DNA of 64,000 nt from Streptomyces sp. R302 (GTDB lineage: Bacteria; Actinomycetota; Actinomycetes; Streptomycetales; Streptomycetaceae): the NCBI RefSeq assembly GCF_012927245.1, contig NZ_JABBGE010000003.1:675026-739025 (forward strand), given 5' to 3'. The notes beneath the pieces are model-generated. The model saw only the letters and a list, made by a program, of their open reading frames with translations, did not search any database and was not told the origin of the DNA. This document shows, piece after piece, positions 40,099 through 48,753 of this stretch (its first letter is position 1; the number at the start of each line of letters is the position of its first letter). Position numbers and translations under genes: made by a program.

Positions 40099-41253
40099 AT
40101 GACGAGCCAGACATCCCACGTCCCCACCGCGGACCAGATCCGCCGTGCCCCGAAGGTGCTGCTCCACGACCACCTCGACGGCGGACTGCGCCCCGGCACG
40201 ATCATCGAACTCGCCCGGGAGCAGGGCTACGCGAAGCTGCCCGAGACCGAACCCGACAAGCTCGGCATCTGGTTCCGCGAGGCCGCCGACTCCGGCTCCC
40301 TGGAGCGGTATCTGGAGACCTTCGCGCACACCTGCGCCGTCATGCAGACCCGCGAGGCGCTCTTCCGCGTCGCCGCCGAGTGCGCCGTGGACCTGGCCGA
40401 GGACGGCGTCGTCTACGCCGAGGTGCGGTACGCCCCCGAGCAGCACCTGGAGGCCGGGCTGACCCTGGAGGAGGTCGTCGAGGCGGTCAACGAGGGCTTC
40501 CGGGAGGGCGAGCGGCGGGCCCGCGAGGCCGGCCACCGGATCCGGGTCGGCGCCCTGCTCACCGCGATGCGGCACGCGGCCCGCGCGCTGGAGATCGCCG
40601 AGCTCGCCAACCGCTACCGGGACGACGGCGTCGTCGGCTTCGACATCGCGGGCGCCGAGGCCGGCTTCCCGCCCACCCGCCACCTCGACGCCTTCGAGTA
40701 CCTCAAGCGGGAGAACAACCACTTCACCATCCACGCCGGCGAGGCCTTCGGCCTGCCCTCGATCTGGCAGGCGCTCCAGTGGTGCGGCGCCGACCGGCTC
40801 GGCCACGGCGTCCGGATCATCGACGACATCGAGGTGGGCGAGGACGGCTCGGTGCGGCTCGGCCGCCTCGCCGCGTACGTCCGCGACAAGCGGATCCCGC
40901 TGGAGATGTGCCCCACCTCCAACCTCCAGACCGGCGCCGCCGCCTCGTACGCGGAGCACCCCATCGGGCTGCTCCGCAAGCTCCACTTCCGGGCGACGGT
41001 GAACACCGACAACCGGCTGATGAGCGGCACCAGCATGAGCCGTGAATTCGAGCTCCTGGTCGACGCTTTCGAGTACACGCTCGACGATCTCCAGTGGTTC
41101 ACCGTCAATGCGATGAAATCAGCGTTCATTCCTTTCGATGAACGACTGGCCATGATCAACGACGTGATCAAGCCCGGATATGCCGAACTGAAATCCGAGT
41201 GGCTTTTCCGGCAGACCGCCACGACCAGCGCTTCTTCCGCCCAGGAGGGCTGA
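40099..41253 (+). CDS. add: Adenosine deaminase
   Basis: This 384-residue enzyme has the usual TIM-barrel motifs: [12 protein letters not shown] with two zinc His residues, TIHAGEAFG with His and catalytic Glu, DRLGHGVRI with His, and NTDNRLMSG with the zinc/substrate Asp. It converts adenosine and deoxyadenosine to inosine forms, which purine nucleoside phosphorylase (57988) can split. The start is leaderless at ATG 40099. Expression should respond to the adjacent nucleoside-box. Confidence 0.96.
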   Translation: MTSQTSHVPTADQIRRAPKVLLHDHLDGGLRPGTIIELAREQGYAKLPETEPDKLGIWFREAADSGSLERYLETFAHTCAVMQTREALFRVAAECAVDLAEDGVVYAEVRYAPEQHLEAGLTLEEVVEAVNEGFREGERRAREAGHRIRVGALLTAMRHAARALEIAELANRYRDDGVVGFDIAGAEAGFPPTRHLDAFEYLKRENNHFTIHAGEAFGLPSIWQALQWCGADRLGHGVRIIDDIEVGEDGSVRLGRLAAYVRDKRIPLEMCPTSNLQTGAAASYAEHPIGLLRKLHFRATVNTDNRLMSGTSMSREFELLVDAFEYTLDDLQWFTVNAMKSAFIPFDERLAMINDVIKPGYAELKSEWLFRQTATTSASSAQEG

Positions 41254-41272
41254 GAAGGGCGGGATGGAGGGG

Positions 41273-41314
41273 CCGGAAAGCCGCCGGGGCGCACGACACC
41301 CGGCGGCTTTCCGG
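41273..41314 (+). terminator. Terminator after add
   Basis: A perfect 16-bp stem (41273-41288 with 41299-41314), 10-base loop, is one of the strongest hairpins in the window. Confidence 0.9.
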
Positions 41315-41440
41315 TGTTTGCGGAGCGGAGGCGGGGCGGTTAGTTTGCGGAGCTGCTCTGCATGTCCGGATTCCTCTGTTCCGGATTTGTTCTCCTGATG
41401 GCCCGAAGCTCAGCCCTCCCAAGCCAAGGATGATTTTCAG

Positions 41441-41806
41441 ATGAAGCAGTCTGCCGCCAAGACGCTCGGTGTCGCCGCCCTCGGTGCCGCTTTCGCCGCT
41501 GCCGCCGCCGGCACGGCCTCCGCGGCCCCGCTGGACGGCCTGGACGCCCTGTCCACCGTGGGCCAGGTCGCCCCGCTGGGCGACGGCCTCACCCAGCTCC
41601 CCGACGGCGCCGGCGAGTCCCTCGCCGCCGGCCAGGGCGCCCTCGGCCAGGGCCTCGACCAGGGCGTCAAGACCCTCCCCGAGGCGGCCGGCCAGGCCAC
41701 CCAGAACCTGCCGACCGACGCCGCCACCGGCGCCCTCGGCGCCACCCCGCTCGGCGGCCTCCTCGGCGGCCTCCCGCTCGGCGCCGGCGGCCTGCCGATC
41801 GGCTGA
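41441..41806 (+). CDS. Small exported Gly/Leu-rich protein
   Basis: This is a 121-residue protein. A signal peptide runs to ASA at about residue 27. The mature part is rich in Gly, Leu and Ala with imprecise repeats of the L-x-x-G-L/G-x-G-L type (LGDGLTQLPDG, LGQGLDQGVKT, LGGLLGGLPLG). No Cys, no catalytic motif. It resembles the small secreted proteins of unknown role found widely in Streptomyces, and the one at 47364-47768. ATG 41441 has AAGGA upstream. Confidence 0.75.
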   Translation: MKQSAAKTLGVAALGAAFAAAAAGTASAAPLDGLDALSTVGQVAPLGDGLTQLPDGAGESLAAGQGALGQGLDQGVKTLPEAAGQATQNLPTDAATGALGATPLGGLLGGLPLGAGGLPIG

Positions 41807-41820
41807 CCGCACCACCTCAC

Positions 41821-41867
41821 GCCGAAGGGGCGCGCACCCGGTCCATCCGGGTCCGCGCCCCTTCGGC
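41821..41867. terminator. Bidirectional terminator
   Basis: An imperfect 21-bp hairpin (41821-41841 with 41847-41867, 5-base loop, one mismatch) lies between the convergent secreted-protein and PspC genes and can serve both. Confidence 0.88.
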
Positions 41868-41893
41868 GTGCGGCGGAATCGCGCGTCGTACGG

Positions 41894-42097
41894 CTACCAG
41901 GCCGCCGCCTTCGTCCGCGACTCGCTCGGCAGCAGTAGCCAGAGCGCCAGGTAGAGGAGGAACTGCGGGCCGGGCAGCAGGCACGAGGCCAGGAAGATCA
42001 CCCGCATCGTCGGGGCGGAGGTGCCGAAGCGCCGGGCGAGCGCCGCGCACACCCCGCCGATCATCCGGCCTTCACGGGGGCGGACAAGTGCGGCCAT
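41894..42097 (-). CDS. PspC-domain membrane protein
   Basis: This is a 67-residue PspC protein. The domain signature RMIGGVCAALARRFG at residues 11-25 is followed by a hydrophobic segment (MRVIFLASCLLPGPQFLLYLALWLLLP) and a short basic tail. PspC domains take part in membrane-stress signalling; this single-domain version probably acts with other proteins. ATG 42097. The next upstream minus gene is VanZ-like but with a 90-base gap. Confidence 0.88.
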   Translation of the reverse strand: MAALVRPREGRMIGGVCAALARRFGTSAPTMRVIFLASCLLPGPQFLLYLALWLLLPSESRTKAAAW

Positions 42098-42187
42098 GGT
42101 GGGCTCCTTCGTCGGATCCGGGCGGCCGCTCCGTCGGGCCTCCCGATGACTCCATGGTGCCGCCCGGGCCCGCCCTTCGACGTCGGA

Positions 42188-42748
42188 CTAGCGGGCGATC
42201 GGAACCCTGGGAATCCTCGGGGTACGACCCTGAGCCCGCTCGTTCCCGGTCACGGCACGCCCCTGAGGGCGCCCCTCCCGGGAGGCCCGCCGGCGCCGCA
42301 TCCGGCTCCGTGCCGTCGGCACCACCAGGAGATGCGCGAGCGCCACCCCGAGGGTGTTCAGGAGCACCGAGTCCACGTCCACGACCTGCCCCGGCACCGC
42401 CGTCTGCAGCAGCTCCAGGGCCAACGACACCAGCGCCCCCGCCGCCGTCGTCCGGATCAGCGAACCCCACCCCGAGACGTCGAGCCGCCCCTCGCACATC
42501 GGGAGCAGTACCCCCAGCGGGGCGAGCAGCAGCAGTCCCTCCGCGATCAGCCGGGCCGCCTCGGCGGGCCCCAGCGCCAGATCGGCCCGGAGCCCGGCCA
42601 GCGGCACCGTGTTCGGGGCGTTCACCCAGGCCACGTCCCGTGGGAGCAGGCCGACCCAGGCGACGAGCAGCAGATGCGCGACCAGGAGCACGGACCCGAT
42701 CACGCGGACGACCACGGCGGCGTTCCCGCCCGAACCTTGACGCTGCAC
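42188..42748 (-). CDS. VanZ-like membrane protein
   Basis: This is a 186-residue protein with about four spans. The VanZ-like core is visible as VPLAGLRADLALG...LIAEGLLLLAPLGVLLP and the polar ALELLQTAVPGQVVDVDSVLLNTLG. VanZ of enterococci gives low-level teicoplanin resistance; Streptomyces versions are of unknown role. The start is uncertain: GTG 42748 is chosen, a TTG at 42757 would add three residues. The C-terminus is long and basic. Confidence 0.8.
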   Translation of the reverse strand: MQRQGSGGNAAVVVRVIGSVLLVAHLLLVAWVGLLPRDVAWVNAPNTVPLAGLRADLALGPAEAARLIAEGLLLLAPLGVLLPMCEGRLDVSGWGSLIRTTAAGALVSLALELLQTAVPGQVVDVDSVLLNTLGVALAHLLVVPTARSRMRRRRASREGRPQGRAVTGNERAQGRTPRIPRVPIAR

Positions 42749-42787
42749 GCCCCCCAAGACGCCGCCCGCGCCGCGAACGGTTCCGCT

Positions 42788-43390
42788 TCAGCCCGCCGGC
42801 GTCGGCGCGGGCGCCGTCGGCGGGGCCGACTCCGGCCGCTCCCGCAGCTCCGCCGTACAGCGGTAGCGCTTCGGCGGGTACGCCCCCGGGCCCGCGAGGA
42901 GCACCGTGTGCCCGCCCACGCCCGCCGAACTCTCCGCGAAGGTGCACACCAGCTGCGACAGCGCCGCCGGCGCCAGGTCCTCCGGCTGCCGGCTCAGCCG
43001 CAGCGTCCCCTCCGGATCGCCCGCACGGCCGCCCGCCACCGACAGCGGAGCCCGTACCGCCGTGCTGAAACCGGCCTGCCGCTCCGCGTCCGTGGGCTCC
43101 GCGAGGAGCTGCGCGAGCAGCGCCGACGCCATCCGCACCGGATCGCCGCTCGCCTTGTCCTCCGGCTGCGGCGACCTGCGGTCCACCGGCTCCAGCTGCG
43201 AACCGCACACCAGGAAGGCCCGCACCGGCACCCCCGTCGCGGGCGCCGCCGCCTCCGCCACGTTGCACGGCACCCGGGACGGGGCGGCGCCCGCGTCCAC
43301 CGGCACCGACGTCGTCCGGATCCCGCACCCCGTGACCGGCAGCGTCAGCAGCGCGAGCGCCACCGCCGGCAGCGTCGTACGCGCCCTCAC
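42788..43390 (-). CDS. Lipoprotein of the AfsQ operon (GerMN-like)
   Basis: This is a 200-residue lipoprotein. The signal ends in the lipobox VTGC. Residues about 80-130 (ALLAQLLAEPTDAERQAGFSTAV) resemble the GerMN domain of LpqB-type lipoproteins. The GTG start (43388-43390) overlaps the afsQ2 stop. A lipoprotein in this position is known downstream of afsQ2. It could sense or modulate signals for the kinase at the membrane surface. It ends Pro/Ala/Thr-rich. Confidence 0.8.
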   Translation of the reverse strand: MRARTTLPAVALALLTLPVTGCGIRTTSVPVDAGAAPSRVPCNVAEAAAPATGVPVRAFLVCGSQLEPVDRRSPQPEDKASGDPVRMASALLAQLLAEPTDAERQAGFSTAVRAPLSVAGGRAGDPEGTLRLSRQPEDLAPAALSQLVCTFAESSAGVGGHTVLLAGPGAYPPKRYRCTAELRERPESAPPTAPAPTPAG

Positions 43391-44925
43391 TCGTCCACTC
43401 CTTCGCCCGGCCGGGGCCCGGTGTCTCCCGTGCGGTCGGCCGCCGACGCGTCCCGGGGCAGCCGCAGCGTGAACACCGCGCCGTCCACGGCGCCGTCCGC
43501 GCCCACCGAGTTGGCGGCGGAGATCGTCCCACCGTGGATGAGCGCGTTCTCCATGGCGATCGACAGGCCGAGGCCGGAGCCGTCCGACCGGGGTCGCTGG
43601 GCGCTCGCCTTGTAGAAGCGGTCGAAGACGTGCGGCAGCACCTCCTCGGGGATGCCGGGCCCGTGGTCGCGCACCGTGATGACCAGCTCGTGGTCGTCCG
43701 TGCGCACCGACACCCGCACCGGCGAGCCGCCGTGCTTCAGCGCGTTCCCGATCAGGTTCGCCAGGATCACGTCCAGGCGCCGGGGGTCGAGCGGCACCAC
43801 GATGCCGCGCTCCGCGTCCAGGTCCACCGCGTCCAGCCAGGCCCGCGCGTCGATGCACGCGGTGATCTGGTCGGCGATGTCCACGTCGTCCAGGACCAGC
43901 CGGGCGGTGCCCGCGTCGAAGCGGGTCACCTCCATCAGGTTCTCCACCAGGTTGTTGAGCCGCCGGGTCTCGGACACCACCAGCGCCACCGCCGGGGCGA
44001 TCATCGGGTCCAGGTCGTCCTGCTCGTCCTCCAGGACCTCCGTCACCGCCGTCAGCGCGGTCAGCGGCGTCCGCAGCTCGTGCGACATGTCCGCGACGAA
44101 CCGCCGGGAGGACTCCTCCCGGGCGCTCATGTCCGCCACCTTCTTCTGCAGGTTCTCCGCCGCGCTGTTGAACGTCCGCGACAGATCGGACAGTTCGTCC
44201 GCGCCGGAGACCCGGAGCCGGGTGTCCAGCTTGCCCTCGCCGAGCTGCCGGGCCGCCTCGCCGAGCCTGCGCACCGGCCGCAGCACGGTCGTCGCCGCCA
44301 CCTGCGCGAGCAGCACCGAACCGATCACCGCGAGCCCGGTCGCGATCCCCAGCGACCACGCCAGCGAGTCGAGGTCCGCCTTCTCCGCCGCCAGCGACTT
44401 GAACAGGTATCCGGCGGGCCCGCCGCCGTCGATCCGCGTCCCGCCCACCAGGTACGGCGTCCCGCCCCGCTCGATCCGCTGCCAGAACAGGTGGTACGGA
44501 TACGGGTTCGCGTCCGTCACCGGGCGCCGCGTGTCCACCGCCTCCCGCAGCGACACCGGCACGTCGGCCAGCGTGAACACGTCCGGGTCCGAGGCGACCA
44601 CGATCGGCTTGCCCGCGGCCCGCTCGCCGAGCAGCAGCACCTGGTAGCCGGCGCTGCCCGCCGTCATCTCCTCGGCGGTGCGCCGCAGATCCTCCTGGTT
44701 CGGCCGCAGCGGCAGCGTCGCCACCCGGTTCTGCATCTCCTGCCGGAAGCCGTTCAGCGCGCTGTCCTGGGTACGCCCGAGGACCGCCTCCCGGTTCAGC
44801 CAGTACGCGATCCCCGAGGCCGACACGGCCGCCGTCAGCGCCACGAGCGCGAACACCACGACGAGGCGCAGGCGCAGACTGGACAGCCGCAGCCGCGCGA
44901 AGACCCCCCTGTTCCCCCGGGTCAC
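43387..44925 (-). CDS. afsQ2: AfsQ2 sensor histidine kinase
   Basis: This is a 512-residue kinase. Span 1 is about residues 19-42 and span 2 about 192-213, enclosing an extracellular sensor domain of about 150 residues. A HAMP linker leads to the H-box MSHELRTPLTA (phosphorylated His282), the N-box NLIGNALKHGG, and G-boxes DHGPGIPEE and GSGLGLSIA. AfsQ2 phosphorylates AfsQ1 and tunes antibiotic production and carbon/nitrogen balance in S. coelicolor. The GTG overlaps the afsQ1 stop (GTGA). Confidence 0.94.
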   Translation of the reverse strand: MTRGNRGVFARLRLSSLRLRLVVVFALVALTAAVSASGIAYWLNREAVLGRTQDSALNGFRQEMQNRVATLPLRPNQEDLRRTAEEMTAGSAGYQVLLLGERAAGKPIVVASDPDVFTLADVPVSLREAVDTRRPVTDANPYPYHLFWQRIERGGTPYLVGGTRIDGGGPAGYLFKSLAAEKADLDSLAWSLGIATGLAVIGSVLLAQVAATTVLRPVRRLGEAARQLGEGKLDTRLRVSGADELSDLSRTFNSAAENLQKKVADMSAREESSRRFVADMSHELRTPLTALTAVTEVLEDEQDDLDPMIAPAVALVVSETRRLNNLVENLMEVTRFDAGTARLVLDDVDIADQITACIDARAWLDAVDLDAERGIVVPLDPRRLDVILANLIGNALKHGGSPVRVSVRTDDHELVITVRDHGPGIPEEVLPHVFDRFYKASAQRPRSDGSGLGLSIAMENALIHGGTISAANSVGADGAVDGAVFTLRLPRDASAADRTGDTGPRPGEGVDE

Positions 44926-45599
44926 GCAGGGACGTCCAGCCGGTAGCCGACACCGCGCACGGTACGGATCAGGGTCGGCGAGGACGGCACGTCCTCCACC
45001 TTCGCCCGCAGCCGCTGCACGCACGCGTCCACCAGACGCGAGTCGCCCAGGTAGTCGTGCTCCCACACGAGCCGCAGCAACTGCTGCCGGGACAGCGCCT
45101 GTCCGGGCCGCCGGCTCAGTTCGAGCAGCAGCCGCAGCTCGGTCGGGGTCAGCTGCAGGTCCTGGCCGTTCTTCGTCACCGTCATCGCGGCCCGGTCGAT
45201 CACCAGCGAACCGAAGCTCGCCGAATCCGTCGACTCCCGCTCGCCGCGCCGCAGCACCGCCCGGATCCGGGCGTCGAGGACCCGCCCCTGCACCGGCTTC
45301 ACCACGTAGTCGTCGGCGCCCGACTCCAGGCCCACGACGACGTCGATGTCATCGCTGCGCGCGGTGAGCAGGATGATCGGCAGCTGGTCGGTGCGGCGGA
45401 TCCGCCGGCACACCTCGAAGCCGTCGATGCCGGGCAGCATGACGTCGAGCACGACCAGGTCGGGCCGCTGCTCCTTGAGCAACTGCAGGCCGTCCTCGCC
45501 CGACGCGGCGGTGGCCACCCGGTGGCCCTGCCGGGACAGGGAGAGTTCGAGGGCCGTGCGGATGGCGTCGTCGTCCTCGATCAGCAACAGAAAAGGCAC
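44922..45599 (-). CDS. afsQ1: AfsQ1 response regulator
   Basis: This 225-residue OmpR-type regulator is almost identical to S. coelicolor AfsQ1 as I remember its sequence. The receiver has FLLLIEDDDAIRTALEL, phospho-acceptor Asp52 in VVLDVMLPGIDG, a Thr switch in LLTARS and the conserved Lys in YVVKPV. The C-terminal winged helix has TPTELRLLLELSRRPGQALS and the recognition helix SRLVDACVQRLRAKVE. I chose GTG 45599, giving the known length; ATG 45608 would add three residues. It activates sigQ and antibiotic gene regulators. Confidence 0.95.
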   Translation of the reverse strand: MPFLLLIEDDDAIRTALELSLSRQGHRVATAASGEDGLQLLKEQRPDLVVLDVMLPGIDGFEVCRRIRRTDQLPIILLTARSDDIDVVVGLESGADDYVVKPVQGRVLDARIRAVLRRGERESTDSASFGSLVIDRAAMTVTKNGQDLQLTPTELRLLLELSRRPGQALSRQQLLRLVWEHDYLGDSRLVDACVQRLRAKVEDVPSSPTLIRTVRGVGYRLDVPA

Positions 45600-45611
45600 G
45601 GACGTCATTCT

Positions 45612-45623
45612 GGCTCATGAGCC
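45612..45623. promoter_or_regulatory. 12-bp palindrome at afsQ1 start region
   Basis: GGCTCATGAGCC is a perfect palindrome 13-24 bases before the afsQ1 GTG. It could be an operator over the afsQ promoter or a small RNA hairpin in the leader. The protein that binds is unknown. Confidence 0.35.
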
Positions 45624-45667
45624 GTCCGAGTTCGACCGCCCGGAGGCGCGCTTCCTCGACCGCCCCT

Positions 45668-45683
45668 GTGACACGTCTGTGAC
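45668..45683. promoter_or_regulatory. AfsQ1 box between afsQ1 and sigQ
   Basis: GTGACACGTCTGTGAC is a direct repeat GTGAC-N6-GTGAC, an exact fit to the reported AfsQ1 consensus GTnAC-N6-GTnAC. It lies about 90-105 bases before the sigQ ATG and 70-85 bases before afsQ1, so it can control sigQ and possibly the afsQ genes. Confidence 0.8.
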
Positions 45684-45771
45684 AGTCGGCGGACAACGCC
45701 ATGAAGTCCGCCGGGCAAGCTTCTTGGCACACGGACCGAAACACAGACTCCAACCGACAGGGGGGCGCGAG

Positions 45772-46491
45772 ATGAACGCACTGCACAGCACCACCTCCAG
45801 CGCAGTCGTCACGCGGCTCCACGACGTCGTGCGGAGCACCGAGAAGTCCGGGGGTGTGAACGGACGGGGGTGCGTTCGTACCGTCGGGCGTCAGCGCAAG
45901 GCGCCGTACATGGTCGCCGTCGCTGACGGGGGAGCGGTGTACGGGGAGGCCACGGGGGAGCGTTCCGGGTCGGAGGCCGAGTTCACGGCCTACGTCCAGG
46001 AGCGCCGGGCCTCCCTGTACGCCACCGCCTACCACCTGACCGGTGACCGTTTCGAGGCCGAGGACCTGCTCCAGAGCGCGCTGTTCTCCACGTACCGCGC
46101 CTGGGACCGGATCAGCGACAAGGCCGCCGTCGGCGGATACCTGCGTCGCACCATGACCAACCTGCACATCAGCGCCTGGCGCCGGCGCAAGGTCAACGAG
46201 TACCCGACCGAGGAGCTGCCGGAGACGGTCGGCGAGACGGACGCGATGCGCGGCACCGAGCTGCGCGCGGTGCTGTGGCAGGCGCTGGCCCGGCTGCCCG
46301 AGCTCCAGCGGACCATGCTGGTGCTGCGCTACTACGAGGGCCGGACCGATCCGGAGATCGCGGAGATCCTGGACATCAGTGTCGGCACGGTGAAGTCGAG
46401 CATCTGGCGGTCGCTGCGGCGGCTGCGCGAGGACGAGGTGCTGAGCTTCGGCCGTGACCAGGAGGAGTCCTTCGGCGAGCTGGTCGCCTGA
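45772..46491 (+). CDS. sigQ: SigQ, ECF-type sigma factor
   Basis: This is a 239-residue sigma factor. An N-terminal extension of about 75 residues precedes region 2 (RRASLYATAYHLTGDRFEAEDLL, YLRRTMTNLHISAWRRRK) and region 4 (LARLPELQRTMLVLRYYEGR, then EIAEILDISVGTVKSSIWRSL). It is divergent from afsQ1, matching S. coelicolor sigQ, which is an AfsQ1 target. The ATG at 45772 gives a GGGGGGCGCGAG ribosome site; inner GTG or ATG codons near 45857 and 45909 could give shorter products. Confidence 0.93.
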   Translation: MNALHSTTSSAVVTRLHDVVRSTEKSGGVNGRGCVRTVGRQRKAPYMVAVADGGAVYGEATGERSGSEAEFTAYVQERRASLYATAYHLTGDRFEAEDLLQSALFSTYRAWDRISDKAAVGGYLRRTMTNLHISAWRRRKVNEYPTEELPETVGETDAMRGTELRAVLWQALARLPELQRTMLVLRYYEGRTDPEIAEILDISVGTVKSSIWRSLRRLREDEVLSFGRDQEESFGELVA

Positions 46492-46562
46492 GGATCGGGG
46501 GGACACGGGGGAAGCACGGGGGAGGCCCCACGGGGGAAGACGGGGCCTGAGGAAGAAGCGAA

Positions 46563-46600
46563 GCGGGTCGTACGAGTCCGGGGGGTCTCGTACGGCCCGC
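46563..46600. terminator. Terminator between sigQ and kinase genes
   Basis: A 14-bp stem with one mismatch (46563-46576 with 46587-46600, 10-base loop) lies between two convergent genes. Confidence 0.75.
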
Positions 46601-46609
46601 TCCGTCGTG

Positions 46610-47245
46610 TCACGGGGTGCTGGTCGCCGGGGTCCGGTGCCGGCCGGCCGCCGCGGCGGCGAGTCGGCCGAGGGCCTCGGGTTTGGCGCACGGGTGGGCG
46701 CCGAGCGCGGTCTGCCGGGCGACGATGGCCCGCTCGGCGCGCATCAGGCGCCAGCCGCGGCGCAGCAGCATCGGGACCGACTTCCGGCCCTCCCGCAGGT
46801 CGCGCAGGAGACGGCGGCGGAAGGTGGTGGACGGGCGGCCGCGCAGGCAGAGCGCGTCGGCGAGCACGTCGAGCTCGCGGCAGCGGGTGACGATCTCGGC
46901 GGCGAAGATGCCCTCGGCGACGAAGAGCGGGGTCCGCCCGATGTCGAGGCGGTCGCTGCCGGTGCGGGAGCTGCTGGCGATGTCGTACACCGGGACGTCG
47001 GTGCGGCCCGAGCGGCACAGTTCGACGATCGCGGCGACGGCGGTGTCCGCGTCCCACGAGCGTGGGGAGTCCCAGTCGATGTCACCGCTGCCTTCGACGA
47101 GCGGGAGCGACGGGTCGTCGGCCTCCTTGTAGAAATCGTCGAGGCGCAGGACCGGGAGGCCGGTGACGGCGGCGAGGGACGACTTGCCGGAGCCGGAGGG
47201 GCCCGTCAGCAGGACGACCCGGGTCGGGATCGGTTGGGAACTCAC
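46610..47245 (-). CDS. Uridine kinase-like P-loop protein
   Basis: This is a 211-residue protein. Walker A is VVLLTGPSGSGKSSLA near the N-terminus, followed by LDDFYKEADDPSLP, where uridine kinases have D-D-F-Y for substrate and Mg binding, and DWDSPRSWD. FVAEGIFAAEIV corresponds to the second strand. The last 60 residues are basic (LLRRGWRLMRAERAIVARQ). It may phosphorylate uridine/cytidine or another nucleoside, though it lacks an obvious nucleoside-box. The start is GTG 47245. Confidence 0.8.
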   Translation of the reverse strand: MSSQPIPTRVVLLTGPSGSGKSSLAAVTGLPVLRLDDFYKEADDPSLPLVEGSGDIDWDSPRSWDADTAVAAIVELCRSGRTDVPVYDIASSSRTGSDRLDIGRTPLFVAEGIFAAEIVTRCRELDVLADALCLRGRPSTTFRRRLLRDLREGRKSVPMLLRRGWRLMRAERAIVARQTALGAHPCAKPEALGRLAAAAAGRHRTPATSTP

Positions 47246-47363
47246 GGAACACCAGTGTGAGGCATTACCCCGTCCAGGGGACCACCGAGGAGGGCCGTTG
47301 GTATCGAGCATCACACCTCCACTACTGTCGGTGGCCGCCCGCTCACCCCTTGGAAGGAACCCC

Positions 47364-47768
47364 ATGGCGCGTCACGCAGAGCCGAAGGACCCCCGTCGCG
47401 GTCTCCTGTTCAAGGCAGGCCTCGGCGTCACCGCGGCCGGCGCCGCCGTCCTCGGGGCGGCCGCGGCCGCCCAGGCCGTGCCGGGCGCCGCCGTGCCGCT
47501 GCCGGTGGACTCGCTGACCCGCACGGACGCCGGCGCGGCCGGCGCGGGCGCGCTGACCGGCGTCACCCACGGGGTCGGCCCGCTGACCCGGCTCCAGCTG
47601 GACCCGCTGGCCAAGACCGGCGTCGACCCGCTCGCCAACGGCATCGGCACCCAGGTCGCCGACTTCAAGCCGGTCGGCACCGACCTGGTGACCGGCCACG
47701 TCACGGACGGCGGGGCGGTGGCCGACCTGCCGGTCGCCGGTCCGCTGACGCAGAAACTGCTGCCGTAA
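47364..47768 (+). CDS. Small exported protein with Tat-like signal
   Basis: This is a 134-residue protein. The N-terminus has PRRGLLFKAGLG, a twin-arginine-like motif, then a hydrophobic Ala-rich stretch and an AQA cleavage site near residue 38. The mature part has repeats of L-[TD]-[x]-x-G-V and PL (VGPLTRLQLDPLAKTGVDPLANG). No catalytic motif. It is similar in style to the protein at 41441-41806. ATG 47364 has GGAAGGA upstream. Confidence 0.72.
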   Translation: MARHAEPKDPRRGLLFKAGLGVTAAGAAVLGAAAAAQAVPGAAVPLPVDSLTRTDAGAAGAGALTGVTHGVGPLTRLQLDPLAKTGVDPLANGIGTQVADFKPVGTDLVTGHVTDGGAVADLPVAGPLTQKLLP

Positions 47769-47800
47769 CGCGGCATGCCGGACGGCCCCGGGCATGCCGG

Positions 47801-47835
47801 ACGGCCCCCGGGCAGTGCTGCTGCCCGGGGGCCGT
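47801..47835. terminator. Bidirectional terminator
   Basis: A perfect 15-bp stem (47801-47815 with 47821-47835), 5-base loop, lies between the convergent exported-protein gene and the short aldehyde dehydrogenase gene. Confidence 0.9.
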
Positions 47836-47853
47836 TCCGTACCCCGACCCCGC

Positions 47854-48753
47854 CTAGTACGAGGAGCCGCTCGCGCCCAGCGAGCCCGTGGGGTGCCAGA
47901 CGGTCTTCGTCTCCAGGAAGGCGGTCATGCGGTCCGTGCCCGGGGACTCGGCGAAGTCCTCGGTACGGGGGCGCAGGACGCGCTTCAGGTTCGCCGCCGC
48001 CGCGATCTCCAGGTCGCGGGCCAGGTCGGCGTCCGCGCCCGTCAGGTCGATCGCGTTGACGTCCAGGTGGGCCGCGAGGTGCGGGCCCATCTCGGAGGCC
48101 TTGCCGGAGAGGATGTTGACCACGCCGCCGGGGAGGTCGGAGGTGGCCAGGACCTCGCCGAGGGAGAGGGCGGGGAGCGGGGCCTTCTCCGAGGCGATGA
48201 CGACCGCGGTGTTGCCCGTCGCGATGACCGGGGCGATCACCGAGACCAGGCCCAGGAAGGACGACTCCTGGGGGGCGAGCACGGTGACGACGCCGGTCGG
48301 CTCCGGGGTGGAGAGGTTGAAGAAGGGGCCCGCGACCGGGTTGGCGCCGCCGACCACCTGGGCGATCTTGTCGGTCCAGCCCGCGTACCAGACCCAGCGG
48401 TCGATCGCCGCGTCCACCTGGGCCGCCGCCTTCGACTTCGACAGGCCCTCGGCCTCGGCGACCTCGCGGACGAACTGGTCCCGGCGGCCCTCCAGCATCT
48501 CGGCGACGCGGTAGAGGATCTGGCCGCGGAGGTAGGCGGTCGCGCCCGCCCAGCCGCCCTGCGCCTTGCGGGCGGCGACGACCGCGTCACGGGCGTCCTT
48601 GCGGGAGGACAGCGGGGCGTTCGCCAGCCAGTTGCCCTTGGAGTCGGTCACCTCGTACACCCGGCCGCTCTCGGAGCGGGGGAACTTGCCCCCGACGTAC
48701 AGCTTGTAGGTCTTGAAGACGCCCAGACGGTTCTGCTCGGACTTCTCAGACAT
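47854..48753 (-). CDS. Short aldehyde dehydrogenase-like protein without catalytic Cys
   Basis: This 299-residue protein covers only the N-terminal, NAD-binding part of an aldehyde dehydrogenase (FKTYKLYVGGKFPRSESGR start, LAPQESSFLGLVS, VIASEKAPLPALSLGEVL, DVNAIDLTGADADLAR). The LELGGK motif and catalytic Cys are missing, and the end carries a different short segment (TVWHPTGSLGASGSSY). It follows a full-length dehydrogenase gene with an 8-base overlap. The arrangement resembles the two-domain ALDH16 family, where the second domain lacks Cys. It is probably a structural partner, not an independent enzyme. Confidence 0.8.
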   Translation of the reverse strand: MSEKSEQNRLGVFKTYKLYVGGKFPRSESGRVYEVTDSKGNWLANAPLSSRKDARDAVVAARKAQGGWAGATAYLRGQILYRVAEMLEGRRDQFVREVAEAEGLSKSKAAAQVDAAIDRWVWYAGWTDKIAQVVGGANPVAGPFFNLSTPEPTGVVTVLAPQESSFLGLVSVIAPVIATGNTAVVIASEKAPLPALSLGEVLATSDLPGGVVNILSGKASEMGPHLAAHLDVNAIDLTGADADLARDLEIAAAANLKRVLRPRTEDFAESPGTDRMTAFLETKTVWHPTGSLGASGSSY

